A stretch of 64,000 nucleotides of DNA from UBA11865 sp963749825 (GTDB taxonomy: Bacteria; Chloroflexota; Anaerolineae; Promineifilales; Promineifilaceae), in NCBI GenBank assembly GCA_963749825.1, contig CAVVOI010000012.1:1-64000 (forward strand), read 5' to 3'. The notes beneath the pieces are model-generated. The model was not told where the DNA came from, searched no databases, and saw nothing but the letters and a program-made list of their open reading frames with translations. Position 1 is the stretch's first letter. The number at the start of each line of letters is the position of its first letter. This document shows positions 53,274 through 62,559 of this stretch, in pieces. A program made the translations under genes and the position numbers.

Positions 53274-55326
53274 AGCTCACCTGGCTACCGGCTTCGATAG
53301 GTTTGTCAGGAACATCGTATCCAATTAGCAAAACTTGATCGCCAAAATTCGCCGCTGTCTGATGAGCCGCAGGCAATGCAGTATCACCTGTAGATTCATG
53401 TCGGAGTAGTCCCTGTGGCTCCACAAGAATTGCATTCAGCAGTATCAACACTATAGGAACTATTAGGACTGGCCAAATAATACTCTTTTGCAACTGCACA
53501 CTAGCTGGCAACTCAGAAGCTGGCAACTCTTCATTCTGAATTGCGACTTTGGGTGGGTTTCGAAGCCAGAATATGGCTAAGCTTATAGTCAGTAGAAAGG
53601 CCCCCAGGCTAACGGCGACTGAAATATTCCGATCAGGAGTCATGCGGAAGGAAACATCAACCATATGGATACCTTCAGTCAGAGGAATTACTATGAAACC
53701 ATCAGGCCGGGCCAATTCTGTTCCAACAACTCTGCCATCAACCTCAACACGCCAACCGGGAAATTCGAAGAGCGATAATCGCATCGGAAAAGCTGTATCG
53801 CCATCTATATCATAACGAAAGTGCAGCGGAGACAGTTGCTGGCTTTCCACGACGACACCATCAGGTAAGGTTTGGCGATTGACTCTATCGATCGGCCGAT
53901 TATTACGTATATCATCCACAATGCTGTTCTGAGGTCTGGGGATAATGTCGACTGTTTCTGGCACAAAATCAGCCGTCGAAGTGGTACCAAGCCAACGCCC
54001 GGCGAGTTCTTCCTGCAAAACCCTGGCCGCAGACGTTGGTCCAAATTCAGCTGACCAAGATGGCACCTGGATAAGTATGAGGGAGATAAGTAATACAACC
54101 ATGATGATGGCGGCGACCGAAATGCCCCAGAATTTAGCCGGAAGACGTTTTATTATGGCATCGCTGCCCACCCCTCCGAGGATAGCCAAAACAGCCGCCA
54201 ATGGTCCCAATAAACGCCAAGGAAACTGCAAGAAGGGCATGAAAGGGACAAATTCCCAAACCAGGGCAGATATCGGTAATAACAGAAAAAGGAAAAGGCC
54301 AACTAGCAAAGCAAAAAACGCCGCCTGATTTCTTTGGCGTACCCGTCCGAAGACAACAAGTATGACCCCCAACAGCCCCAATAATAGTTGGGGCAATCCG
54401 GGAGCTAGATTAAAGTACGGCTCAGTGGCCCCCCAGTCTAGTAGCGTTGGAAAGGATATTAGCTGGCCAACATCCAAAAAATTCTTTCGAAAATCAAAAT
54501 GGCTATCATCCCCAACAAGGCTCATAAGGTTGACTGCATCTTGTTCGAGGACAACGGTAAGCCAAAAGAAGGCAGCGACGAGGACGCCTAGGCCTAGCGC
54601 AATCGCCAATCGCCATTTCAACAATGGATATTCTAGCCCTGTTTTAAACTCCAGATGTAGCTTGTCCTCTTTGGTGATCGCCTGCCACAAAACCCATCCA
54701 GCAAAGATTGCCCCGAATACCAAAGCCATTAGGTTATGTGATAGAATCACGGCAGCCACAGAAAAAACGGCCGCTAACCAGCTCCAGGCAGACGGAAGTC
54801 GCCTTAGGCGATCAAGAGACCAAAGAGCAATTGGGAAGAGGGCAAAGCTAAATGCCTCCGGGAGATCACCTCGAGCGTGGGGATCGACATATAAGATATA
54901 GGGTGCATACACATATAACGTCATACCGATTATGCCAGCAGCATGGCCCCACAAGTCCCGAATATAGCCATACATCCCGATACCCGCACCAACTAAACCC
55001 AAGACAAATAGTGCTTTTACCGCCTGGACGGCCCCCAAAACAGGCAAAAAATCAACCAGCAATCCTAGATAATAGGTCAGTGGGGCATAATAATTGAAGA
55101 TTGGATAGCCGTACCCATAATAGAAATTTGGAGCCCATCGGGGGAACAATTCACCGGCGCGAATTAACCGACTCAATTCGGCCAGTCGAAAGATATGAAG
55201 TTCGGCGTCAGTCGATTGTGGTAAGGACGAACGGCTGATGAATGGCCATATGGCTAGAAAACAGATAACCAGTACAACCAAATAACCTGGGTCGAGTTGA
55301 AAAATGCTGCGCCTGAATTTTGCCAT
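53233..55326 (-). CDS. 6-pyruvoyl-tetrahydropterin synthase-related membrane protein, GT-C-like (N-terminal fragment)
   Basis: A polytopic membrane protein with the PTPS-related (PF10131-type) N-terminal region, as suggested by DAELHIFRLAELSRLIRAGELFPRWAPNFYYGYGYPIFNYYAPL. About 12 membrane segments run to residue 600. The layout resembles GT-C glycosyltransferases, but the acceptor is unknown. Beyond about residue 685 the frame is out of register because of one extra base at 53272-53274; the true protein continues to 52953, about 790 residues. Gene start at 55326 lies just downstream of the sucCD terminator. Confidence 0.78.
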   Translation of the reverse strand: MAKFRRSIFQLDPGYLVVLVICFLAIWPFISRSSLPQSTDAELHIFRLAELSRLIRAGELFPRWAPNFYYGYGYPIFNYYAPLTYYLGLLVDFLPVLGAVQAVKALFVLGLVGAGIGMYGYIRDLWGHAAGIIGMTLYVYAPYILYVDPHARGDLPEAFSFALFPIALWSLDRLRRLPSAWSWLAAVFSVAAVILSHNLMALVFGAIFAGWVLWQAITKEDKLHLEFKTGLEYPLLKWRLAIALGLGVLVAAFFWLTVVLEQDAVNLMSLVGDDSHFDFRKNFLDVGQLISFPTLLDWGATEPYFNLAPGLPQLLLGLLGVILVVFGRVRQRNQAAFFALLVGLFLFLLLPISALVWEFVPFMPFLQFPWRLLGPLAAVLAILGGVGSDAIIKRLPAKFWGISVAAIIMVVLLISLILIQVPSWSAEFGPTSAARVLQEELAGRWLGTTSTADFVPETVDIIPRPQNSIVDDIRNNRPIDRVNRQTLPDGVVVESQQLSPLHFRYDIDGDTAFPMRLSLFEFPGWRVEVDGRVVGTELARPDGFIVIPLTEGIHMVDVSFRMTPDRNISVAVSLGAFLLTISLAIFWLRNPPKVAIQNEELPASELPASVQLQKSIIWPVLIVPIVLILLNAILVEPQGLLRHESTGDTALPAAHQTAANFGDQVLLIGYDVPDKPIEAGSQVSFDGILEGNRHDGY

Positions 55327-55342
55327 AGACTTAAAAATACAA

Positions 55343-55376
55343 GACGTGAAACGCTCGGTTTCTGGCGCTTCACGTC
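55343..55376 (-). terminator. Intrinsic terminator after sucCD
   Basis: GACGTGAA (55343-55350) pairs perfectly with TTCACGTC (55369-55376), with further pairs inside after one mismatch. On the minus strand the hairpin is followed by TTGTATTTTT, the U-rich tail expected of an intrinsic terminator. Confidence 0.75.
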
Positions 55377-55463
55377 ATCAAGACTACTATCTCTTTTTTG
55401 CCGAGGATCAGATCAATACTCAGCATCATTGTCTGGTACTGTTACCAACCTCACGGGGCTAAC

Positions 55464-56345
55464 TCATTGCATCAGTTCCACAATTTGCTCTGGATGTTGG
55501 GCAACCTTCACGCCAACCGCCTCCAAAGCCTCTATCTTCGCTTCCGCCGTGCCCGAAGCGCCCTCTACAATAGCCCCCGCATGACCCATTCTTCGGCCCG
55601 CCGGCGCAGTGCGCCCGGCGATAAACGCAACCACGGGCTTTGTCATCGACTGGGAAATGAAAGCGGCCGCCAATTGCTCATCATTTCCTCCAATTTCGCC
55701 GATCATGACCACGCTATCCGTTTCTAGATCATCCTCAAACATTCTTAGCACATCGATGAAATTAGTACCTATGATCGGGTCGCCACCAATACCAATACTG
55801 GTTGATTGTCCCCTACCGCTTGACGTAAGTGCATAAATAACCTCGTAGGTCAATGTACCGCTACGCGAAACTATGCCCACATTCCCAGGAGTTACAATTG
55901 ATCCCGGTGTGATGCCAACCTTGGTTCCTTTCTTTCCTTCCTGGCCTGGTTTTCCTGGCGTTATTAATCCCGGACAATTTGGGCCGATGAGACGCACACC
56001 TTTACGATCTAAGTACGCTTTTACCTCAATCATATCCTGAACCGGAATGCCTTCAGTAAGGCAAATTATTAGGTCAATGCCTGCATCCGCTGCCTCATAC
56101 ATGGAATCAGCGGCAAATCTGGCCGGCACCGAAATCATTGAGCAGTTAGCTCCCGTCGCCTGCACGGCTTTGTGAGCCGTATTAAACACTGGTACGCCGT
56201 GAACCCACTGGCCACCTTTCCCGGGAGTGATTCCGCCTGCAACCTGTGTGCCATAAGCAAGCATTTTTTCAGTATGAAACATGCCTTGTCTACCGGTAAT
56301 TCCGTGAACAATAAGCCTGGTATTTTGATCGATTAGAATGCTCAT
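55464..56345 (-). CDS. sucD: Succinyl-CoA ligase subunit alpha
   Basis: The alpha subunit binds CoA and carries the phosphohistidine of succinyl-CoA synthetase in the TCA cycle. The 293-residue protein has GITGRQGMFHTEKM at the CoA site, GPNCPGLITPG, and the active-site His in GRRMGHAGAIVEG. It lies 21 bases after sucC, as is normal, and ends before the terminator at 55343-55376. Confidence 0.97.
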   Translation of the reverse strand: MSILIDQNTRLIVHGITGRQGMFHTEKMLAYGTQVAGGITPGKGGQWVHGVPVFNTAHKAVQATGANCSMISVPARFAADSMYEAADAGIDLIICLTEGIPVQDMIEVKAYLDRKGVRLIGPNCPGLITPGKPGQEGKKGTKVGITPGSIVTPGNVGIVSRSGTLTYEVIYALTSSGRGQSTSIGIGGDPIIGTNFIDVLRMFEDDLETDSVVMIGEIGGNDEQLAAAFISQSMTKPVVAFIAGRTAPAGRRMGHAGAIVEGASGTAEAKIEALEAVGVKVAQHPEQIVELMQ

Positions 56346-56366
56346 AATTAATTCCTAAGATTCATC

Positions 56367-57497
56367 CTATTGAGAGGCCGCAACTGCTTTGCTTGCGGCT
56401 TCGGTCAAGGTAGTCGCCGTAATCATATTGGCGTCCGCCAATATTTGAATTCCTTCTCTGGCATTCGTGCCAAGTAGCCGGACAACCATCGGCACCTCTG
56501 TTTGAATCTGCTCTAGCGCGCCAATGATGCCTTTAGCGACTTCGTCACCCCGAACGATGCCGCCAAAAATGTTAAAAAGCACTACCCTTACATTTGGATC
56601 GGCGAGAATTATTCTTAATGCGGCCGTCACGCTTTCCGTTGTCGCTCCCCCGCCAATATCGAGGAAATTCGCGGGTTCTCCACCATATAGCTTAATTACG
56701 TCCATGGTTGCCATAGCCAAACCGGCGCCATTGACCATGCAACCGATATTGCCATCAAGCTGTATGTAGCTCAGTCCATTCCGACGAGCCTCTCTCTCAG
56801 AGGAAGTTTCCTCATCCACATCACGCATCTCAGCTATCTGGGGATGGCGGAATAATGCATTATCATCTATCGAAACCTTGCCATCAACAGCCAGTAATTT
56901 TCCGTCCCCATTGATGATCAAGGGATTAATTTCCGCCAGTGAAGCATCAATCCCTTTAAAAGCATCATACAAATTGGACGCGATCTGGTGAAATTGGCGC
57001 CAGGTCTTTGGCGGCAGATCCATCCCTGAAGCGATGTAAGTTGATTGGTATGAGCGTAAACCAATCATGGGATCGATATGGATACGGTAAATTTTCTCAG
57101 GTGTCTCTTCGGCTACCTTTTCAATATCCATACCGCCGGCTGATGAGGCCATGAGCATCGGTAGTTGACGGCCGCGATCGATCAATATTGCCAGATAGAT
57201 TTCATCCCGAATATCGGCGGCTTGATCGATAAGTACCCGGCGAACCGTGTATCCTTTAATTTTCATACCCAGAATCTGACCGGCAACCGCTTCGGCTTCA
57301 TCAGGGTCATTGGCCAACTTGACGCCACCGGCCTTTCCGCGACCGCCGGTCAACACCTGGCTTTTAACTACAACACGTCCGCCTAATTCCCGGGCTATCG
57401 CTCTTGCTTGTACAGCAGTTAATGCGACTTTGCCATCAGGAATTGGAACGCCGTATTGGGCAAAAAGTCGTTTTGCCTGATATTCATGCAAATTCAC
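56367..57497 (-). CDS. sucC: Succinyl-CoA ligase [ADP-forming] subunit beta
   Basis: The beta subunit holds the nucleotide-binding ATP-grasp domain. The 376-residue protein starts MNLHEYQAKRLFAQYGVP, then has VVVKSQVLTGGRGKAGGVKLA, EINPLI, and the late FNIFGGIVRGDEVAKG, all standard. ADP versus GDP specificity is not certain from sequence. AAGGAGAATCTGAGTG before the ATG gives a good ribosome binding site. Confidence 0.97.
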   Translation of the reverse strand: MNLHEYQAKRLFAQYGVPIPDGKVALTAVQARAIARELGGRVVVKSQVLTGGRGKAGGVKLANDPDEAEAVAGQILGMKIKGYTVRRVLIDQAADIRDEIYLAILIDRGRQLPMLMASSAGGMDIEKVAEETPEKIYRIHIDPMIGLRSYQSTYIASGMDLPPKTWRQFHQIASNLYDAFKGIDASLAEINPLIINGDGKLLAVDGKVSIDDNALFRHPQIAEMRDVDEETSSEREARRNGLSYIQLDGNIGCMVNGAGLAMATMDVIKLYGGEPANFLDIGGGATTESVTAALRIILADPNVRVVLFNIFGGIVRGDEVAKGIIGALEQIQTEVPMVVRLLGTNAREGIQILADANMITATTLTEAASKAVAASQ

Positions 57498-57619
57498 TCA
57501 GATTCTCCTTTTTAATGGGTAATTGGACCTGGCTTACTGGCCATTGAGAGGTTCAAACGCACCTGATCTCGCTTCACAAAATTATAACATGTGCCACGAC
57601 TGAGGTCTAAGCCCATAAC

Positions 57620-58756
57620 CTAATATCGGAACTTCTTTATGGTTTCTCCATTCACTGTTCGATAGTATTCGAACAAGTTTGCCGTCAAGCAGGAATGCAC
57701 GGGGATAACAACTATTAGATCCCCTACATCGGTCATTGAAAACAGGTCATGATCGGCATCGATAACACCGTGTTCTTGAGAAATCGAAGATAAATAACTA
57801 TTGTGGTATAAGGGAGTCCACCCCTGATTCCCCAGGTGGCAGATACCGCCATAATTAGGAACACAAGCTTGATTAATAATCGCCTCCTTTGAGAAGTGAA
57901 CAGCGCCACCGTAGATCACAAGTTGTTGCCTGTTTTTATGTTTCGCTATCACTGGACAAGCAACCGCCACTGAAATATCTTGTTCTTCACACGCTCCAAG
58001 TTGAAGCTGCATTAGATCAAAAAAGACAAAGTTTCCCGGCCGAATCTCGTCGACTTCCCCCAGGTTATCAACTAGGCTGCAACCAGGGGTATCGCCAACT
58101 GAAATTAAGGGATCAAGACCTGCATTCCGAAGCTCATCACGAACCGTCAACATGCGAGCCACTGACTCGTGATAAATATTTTTGATTTGTTCTGGCGATT
58201 CACTGTGATAAGTATGTCCCGCATGGGTCAGAATTCCGACAAATTGCATCCAACTCGACCTAGAAATTGTATTAGCCAAATCGACTATCGCGTTCGTATG
58301 CTGCCAGGCTATCCCAGTCCGATGATACCCAACGTCGACTTTTATCCATACCCTTACCTCAGAAGAGAGCGCTTGATCAAGCGCCTCGCATACACTTTTT
58401 GATTCTACCAATAGCCCTAAACGGCAGCGTTCTGCCAGCCTATTGATGGTAAGGATTTGTCTTAAATTGATGGGCACCGCCACAGTGATATCGGTCCAAC
58501 CATGCTCAGAGAAGTATAAGGCCATATCCAAGGAGGATACGGTTATGCTTCGAACGCCTTTTTCTCGGAACCAGGAGCCAATCTCGGCCGATTGATGAGT
58601 CTTGAAATGGGGCCTCAGTTGAACACCGTTGCGATTGGACTTTTCCACCATCCTCTCTATGTTTGCTAAGGCTCTCCCCTTGTCGAGAAGCAGAGTTGGA
58701 CGTTCGAGACGGCTGAAAAACTCATTCACTTTGGAAAAACCAACGGTATCACTCAT
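57620..58756 (-). CDS. DSD1/D-threonine aldolase-type PLP enzyme
   Basis: A fold type III PLP enzyme of 378 residues, of the group including eukaryotic D-serine dehydratase and bacterial D-threonine aldolase. The Schiff-base Lys is probably Lys52 in LRPHFKTHQSAEI. A metal site is suggested by the His-x-Cys in IPVHSCLTANL near the C-terminus. The substrate, D-serine, D-threonine or another 3-hydroxy amino acid, cannot be told. It overlaps the upstream aldo/keto reductase gene by eight bases, so it is the last gene of a cupin, reductase, PLP-enzyme operon. Confidence 0.82.
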   Translation of the reverse strand: MSDTVGFSKVNEFFSRLERPTLLLDKGRALANIERMVEKSNRNGVQLRPHFKTHQSAEIGSWFREKGVRSITVSSLDMALYFSEHGWTDITVAVPINLRQILTINRLAERCRLGLLVESKSVCEALDQALSSEVRVWIKVDVGYHRTGIAWQHTNAIVDLANTISRSSWMQFVGILTHAGHTYHSESPEQIKNIYHESVARMLTVRDELRNAGLDPLISVGDTPGCSLVDNLGEVDEIRPGNFVFFDLMQLQLGACEEQDISVAVACPVIAKHKNRQQLVIYGGAVHFSKEAIINQACVPNYGGICHLGNQGWTPLYHNSYLSSISQEHGVIDADHDLFSMTDVGDLIVVIPVHSCLTANLFEYYRTVNGETIKKFRY

Positions 58757-59729
58757 GCCCTAACACCGGGTGGGGCTGATATGGTTCTTCAAGCATTGAC
58801 ATCTGAGCGGTATTCAATTTGATGTCCAATGATTTAACCGCCTCTTCAAGATGCGTTAATCGACTCACACCAACGATAGGTGCGTTAACTGCTGGCTTGT
58901 GCAATAGCCAGGAAAGCGCTATCTGGGCAGGCTTGACACCCAGCTGATTTGCCAGAGCCATCACACGATCGACAATTTCAAAATCATTTGGACGAAAATA
59001 CATTTCATCCGCAAATGGATCATTCATTGCTCTGTTAGTGCTACCTCCGCCACCTTGTTGCCTGTTGCCCGCCAGAAATCCTCGCGCCAATGGGCTCCAT
59101 GGAATTAAGCCGACGCCTTCACTCAGGCACAATGGAGACATTTCTCGTTCCTCCTCTCGATAAACCAGGTTATAGTGGTTCTGCATAGAGATGAATCGAG
59201 TCCAATGGTGTTGATCCGCGCTATAAAGCGCCTTGGCCAATTGCCAGGCAAACATGCTAGATGCTCCCAAATAGCGGACTTTGCCTGACCTGACCAAATC
59301 ATGGAGCGTTTCCAATGTCTCCTCAATCGGCGTCGTATAATCCCAGCGGTGAATCTGGTACAGGTCGATATAATCAGTATTTAAACGGCGGAGCGAATCA
59401 TCTATTGATTTCAAGATATGCCTACGAGATAGACCCCTGTCATTAATGTCATCACTCATCTTGTAATAAACCTTGCTGGTAATGACCACTTGCTCTCGGG
59501 GTGCAAAATCTTTTAGTGCTCGCCCTAATATCTTCTCACTAGCGCCTAACGAATACATATCGGCGGTATCAAAGAAATTGATACCTAATTCCAGCGCTCT
59601 TTTTATGATTGGACGGCTCTCATCTTCGTTTAAAACATAACCACGCCATTTGTTATCTCCAAACGTCAACGTTCCCAAGCAAATGCGAGATACTTTCAAA
59701 CCAGAGTGGCCCAGATTGATGTACTTCAC
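58749..59729 (-). CDS. Aldo/keto reductase
   Basis: An NADPH-dependent (beta/alpha)8 reductase of 326 residues. The catalytic tetrad is Asp, Tyr (NFFDTADMYSLGASEKILG), Lys (VITSKVYY) and His (YQIHRWDYTTP). The C-terminal cofactor loop has APIVGVSRLTHLEEAVKSL. The start is a GTG at 59729 that overlaps the cupin stop codon as GTGA; AAGGAA eight bases upstream supports it. The substrate is unknown; an aldehyde or sugar-derived carbonyl is likely from the setting. Confidence 0.88.
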   Translation of the reverse strand: MKYINLGHSGLKVSRICLGTLTFGDNKWRGYVLNEDESRPIIKRALELGINFFDTADMYSLGASEKILGRALKDFAPREQVVITSKVYYKMSDDINDRGLSRRHILKSIDDSLRRLNTDYIDLYQIHRWDYTTPIEETLETLHDLVRSGKVRYLGASSMFAWQLAKALYSADQHHWTRFISMQNHYNLVYREEEREMSPLCLSEGVGLIPWSPLARGFLAGNRQQGGGGSTNRAMNDPFADEMYFRPNDFEIVDRVMALANQLGVKPAQIALSWLLHKPAVNAPIVGVSRLTHLEEAVKSLDIKLNTAQMSMLEEPYQPHPVLGHE

Positions 59730-60061
59730 TTAATCGATTCCTTCTTAATTTGCGACTCATAACACACGACACCGCGAGATCCTACAACAGCACTGTGTAA
59801 GACGCCGGCCGGGAGTTCCAAACGATCGCCAGCGGACAGTTCCAACGATTGAATCTTCTCTGGAATACCAAAGGTTATCGACCCTTCGACTACGTAAATT
59901 ACTTTACCAAAACTATGGCGATGGGCGCTATAAGCCTCACCTGGCCTGTTAGACCATTGAATGTAATCTAATCCTTCAGACAAGAATTGATCGCCGATAG
60001 TTCTATCGTTTGGTAGCTGAGAATTTGACCAGCCTATCACATTTATCCCTGCTCTTGGCAT
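59726..60061 (-). CDS. Small cupin-domain protein
   Basis: A 111-residue single cupin with metal-binding His residues in YSAHRHSFGKVIYVVEGS and the second motif PAGVLHSAVVG. It could bind a small molecule or metal as an enzyme or sensor for the operon. It is the first gene of the three-gene minus-strand unit. No strong ribosome binding site is seen before the ATG at 60061. Confidence 0.78.
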   Translation of the reverse strand: MPRAGINVIGWSNSQLPNDRTIGDQFLSEGLDYIQWSNRPGEAYSAHRHSFGKVIYVVEGSITFGIPEKIQSLELSAGDRLELPAGVLHSAVVGSRGVVCYESQIKKESIK

Positions 60062-60163
60062 TTATATATTCTCTGGAGTCATACTTCATTGGATTCGGTC
60101 GCCAGCTAATCAAGGTTCATAGATAAAATATGATACGCCGGCTACGATGATTGCGCCATTGTT

Positions 60164-60172
60164 GCTATAATC
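60164..60172 (+). promoter_or_regulatory. Extended -10 promoter for the UPF0104-type gene
   Basis: TGC followed by a perfect TATAAT (60167-60172) ends only nine bases before the ATG at 60182, so the mRNA would be leaderless or nearly so. No ribosome binding site is present. Confidence 0.45.
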
Positions 60173-60181
60173 CTACCGTTA

Positions 60182-61213
60182 ATGAACCAACCGGCAGCGA
60201 ACAAACGAATCCAGTTTTGGATAGGTATTGCCGTCAGCGTAGTGTGCCTGGCGGCACTCTTTGTGTTTATTAAGCCAGGGGATATTCTGGTTGCAATTAA
60301 AAACTCTCGCTACGAATTTTGGCTGCTTACTGCACTATCCCTGCTTCTATTCATGATTTTACGAGCTGTTCGCTGGCGCTTCATGATTAATAGAGGCTTC
60401 GGCAAAAACGTCATCGCCTACAATAACGTTTTCCACGTTCAGAATATCGGCTACATGCTGACCAATATCTTACCCTTCAGACTTGGAGACGTAGCCAGGG
60501 CGGTCCTTATAGGAAATATTCCGCCGATCACTATCTCCCTTGGCATCTCAACGATGGTGGTCGAACGGGTTTTTGATCTACTCTTTATTATCATACTATT
60601 CCCGTTCACCATTGCGGCTGTCGACCAGGTTCCACAAACTGTCAAAACGGTCGCCGTTATCACCGGAACTCTGGCCATTGTCACTACATTGGTGATTGTG
60701 GGTGCGGCCAATCGCCGGCGATCGGCCATGAAAATCGCCGAGAGCTTCGCACAACGCATTCGATTTATCGATACAGATCCTTGGCTTAGGCGACTTGACG
60801 ATGGGCTTAAGGGTCTTGGAGTTTTCACTAACCCTAGAGACGCATTGACCCTGGCAGTACTTAGCGTTGTTGTATGGGTGCCGATAATCTTGGGATATTA
60901 TGCCGGCTTGCTGGCTGTTAACTTAACGCCAAGTCTGGCCGAAGCGGCCTTTGTGGTTTGCATTGCGGCGCTCAGTGTTACCGCTCCTTCATCCCCGGGT
61001 CAAATCGGGGTGTTTGAAGCTAGTGTCACATTTGCTATCGCCAGCATATTGGGAATGCCCGAACCTCAAGCTGCATCCTTCGCCTTGCTTTATCACGCAG
61101 TAAACTACGTAGTTATCGGATTGCTGGGGATTATCGGAATATCTAGAACCGGCGAGACATTTGGTAGCGTGATCGCCTCGACCAGATCAATTGTTCGATC
61201 TGGTTCGGAATAA
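60182..61213 (+). CDS. Lysylphosphatidylglycerol synthetase-like/UPF0104 membrane protein
   Basis: A 343-residue protein with about eight membrane segments, related to the membrane half of MprF and to the UPF0104 (AglD-type) family. The family segments are LRAVRWRFMINRG near residue 60, NIGYMLTNILPFRLGDVARAV and LSVTAPSSPGQIGVFEASV. Such proteins flip or modify lipids or lipid-linked sugars. The glycosyltransferase gene next to it supports a role in glycolipid or polysaccharide biosynthesis. It is likely read from the promoter at 60164-60172. Confidence 0.8.
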   Translation: MNQPAANKRIQFWIGIAVSVVCLAALFVFIKPGDILVAIKNSRYEFWLLTALSLLLFMILRAVRWRFMINRGFGKNVIAYNNVFHVQNIGYMLTNILPFRLGDVARAVLIGNIPPITISLGISTMVVERVFDLLFIIILFPFTIAAVDQVPQTVKTVAVITGTLAIVTTLVIVGAANRRRSAMKIAESFAQRIRFIDTDPWLRRLDDGLKGLGVFTNPRDALTLAVLSVVVWVPIILGYYAGLLAVNLTPSLAEAAFVVCIAALSVTAPSSPGQIGVFEASVTFAIASILGMPEPQAASFALLYHAVNYVVIGLLGIIGISRTGETFGSVIASTRSIVRSGSE

Positions 61214-61231
61214 ATTTACAGTGCAAATATT

Positions 61232-61260
61232 GTGACAGCTTGATAATAACTTAATACACT
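61232..61260 (+). promoter_or_regulatory. Candidate promoter for the GT4 glycosyltransferase
   Basis: GTGACA (61232-61237, 5/6) and TACACT (61255-61260, 4/6) are 17 bases apart, giving a leader of about 13 bases before the ATG at 61280, which has no Shine-Dalgarno sequence. Confidence 0.4.
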
Positions 61261-61279
61261 TGTTCACTATATTCCTCTT

Positions 61280-62503
61280 ATGAAAATTTTGCAGGTATTA
61301 ACCTATTACCGGCCTCATATTAGCGGGCTCACCATCTATGTGGAGCGCCTGAGCAAAGCTCTTGCCCAAAAGGGTCATCACGTAAATGTTATGACCTCTC
61401 AGTATTCCAAAGATCTTGCGCTCATTGAAATAGTTGACGGTGTATCCATTACCCGCGTTCCTGTTGCTTTCAGAATTAGCAAAGGTGTCATAATGCCGGG
61501 CTTTGGCCCCCTCGCCTGGAAGATGGTCCGACAAGTCGACATCGTTCATCTACATTTGCCCCAATTTGATGCACCAGGTGTAGCCTTACGCGGCCGATTG
61601 TATGGAAAACCAGTTGTCCTAACTTATCATTCAGACCTACGTTTGCCGGACGGCAATTTCAATCGTGTTGTCAACAATGTTGTTCATGTTATGAACCGTT
61701 TGGCCGGAAATCTGGCCGATGCCATTGTTACTTACACCTATGATTTTGGCAGTCATAGTCCGTTTCTATCGAAATATCTCGGCAAGAAGCTACATGTGAT
61801 CCCCCCACCAGTAGAACTGCCTCCAGTAAGCGATGAGCAAGTCGCCGCTTTCCAGCAAAAATACAACCTGGCCGGCAAACGCGTGATCGGTATCTCAGCG
61901 CGAATAGCAGCTGAAAAAGGTATAGAAGTCTTATTGGATGCGCTGCCCACCATCGTGGGTAAGTACCCTGAATCTTGCGTCTTACACGCAAATCCAGACG
62001 CTATTGGTGAATCGTCCTATGCCGCACAGATAGCGCCTCTTATAAAAAAACAGGGTCCAAATTACGTACTTCTAGGTGCATTAAGGGGAAGTGAATTGAG
62101 CGCATTTTATCGGAGCTTGGATTGCCTCGTCATGTGCAGCTTGAATAATACTGAGACATTTGGCTTGGTACAAATCGAAGCAATGATGAGCGGTGTTCCA
62201 ACCATCGCCTCCGATCTACCTGGGGTCAGGCAACCTGTGCACATGACAGGTATGGGTGAGATCACGCCAATTGGTGACCCGCAGGCATTATCCAAGGCAA
62301 TCATCAAGGTTCTTGAGAATCGCGAGCGCTATATTCGCTCGCCCGAAGTGATTTCTGCTACATTTAGTCCAGAAGAAACGGCAAACGAATATATGTGCCT
62401 CTATGAAGACCTTCTACAAGGCCAAAAAAGGGTTGAGACCAAAGAACCGCCAGCGTACAGTCTACTTCGGCAAATGAGAGATAGCGCCAGCTCGGAAGCC
62501 TAA
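61280..62503 (+). CDS. GT4 family glycosyltransferase
   Basis: A 407-residue GT-B enzyme that transfers a sugar from a nucleotide donor to a lipid or glycan. N-terminal landmark YRPHISGLTIYVERLSKAL; the C-terminal donor site shows ISARIAAEKGIEVLLDAL and the E-x7-E signature ETFGLVQIEAMMSGVPTIAS. Acceptor and sugar cannot be told. The protein begins with MKILQVLTYYRP, typical of the family. It sits between the UPF0104-type gene and a methyltransferase in the same direction. Confidence 0.9.
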   Translation: MKILQVLTYYRPHISGLTIYVERLSKALAQKGHHVNVMTSQYSKDLALIEIVDGVSITRVPVAFRISKGVIMPGFGPLAWKMVRQVDIVHLHLPQFDAPGVALRGRLYGKPVVLTYHSDLRLPDGNFNRVVNNVVHVMNRLAGNLADAIVTYTYDFGSHSPFLSKYLGKKLHVIPPPVELPPVSDEQVAAFQQKYNLAGKRVIGISARIAAEKGIEVLLDALPTIVGKYPESCVLHANPDAIGESSYAAQIAPLIKKQGPNYVLLGALRGSELSAFYRSLDCLVMCSLNNTETFGLVQIEAMMSGVPTIASDLPGVRQPVHMTGMGEITPIGDPQALSKAIIKVLENRERYIRSPEVISATFSPEETANEYMCLYEDLLQGQKRVETKEPPAYSLLRQMRDSASSEA

Positions 62504-62559
62504 AGATATCATAGCCAATCACGAACTCTTCAGACTCCCTTGGCGCAAATTCAAGAAAT

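Noticed and set aside
54362..54901. 179-codon plus-strand frame opposite the PTPS-related membrane gene
   Set aside because: Antisense to a clear polytopic membrane protein; its Ser/Pro/Lys-rich composition is what such reading produces.
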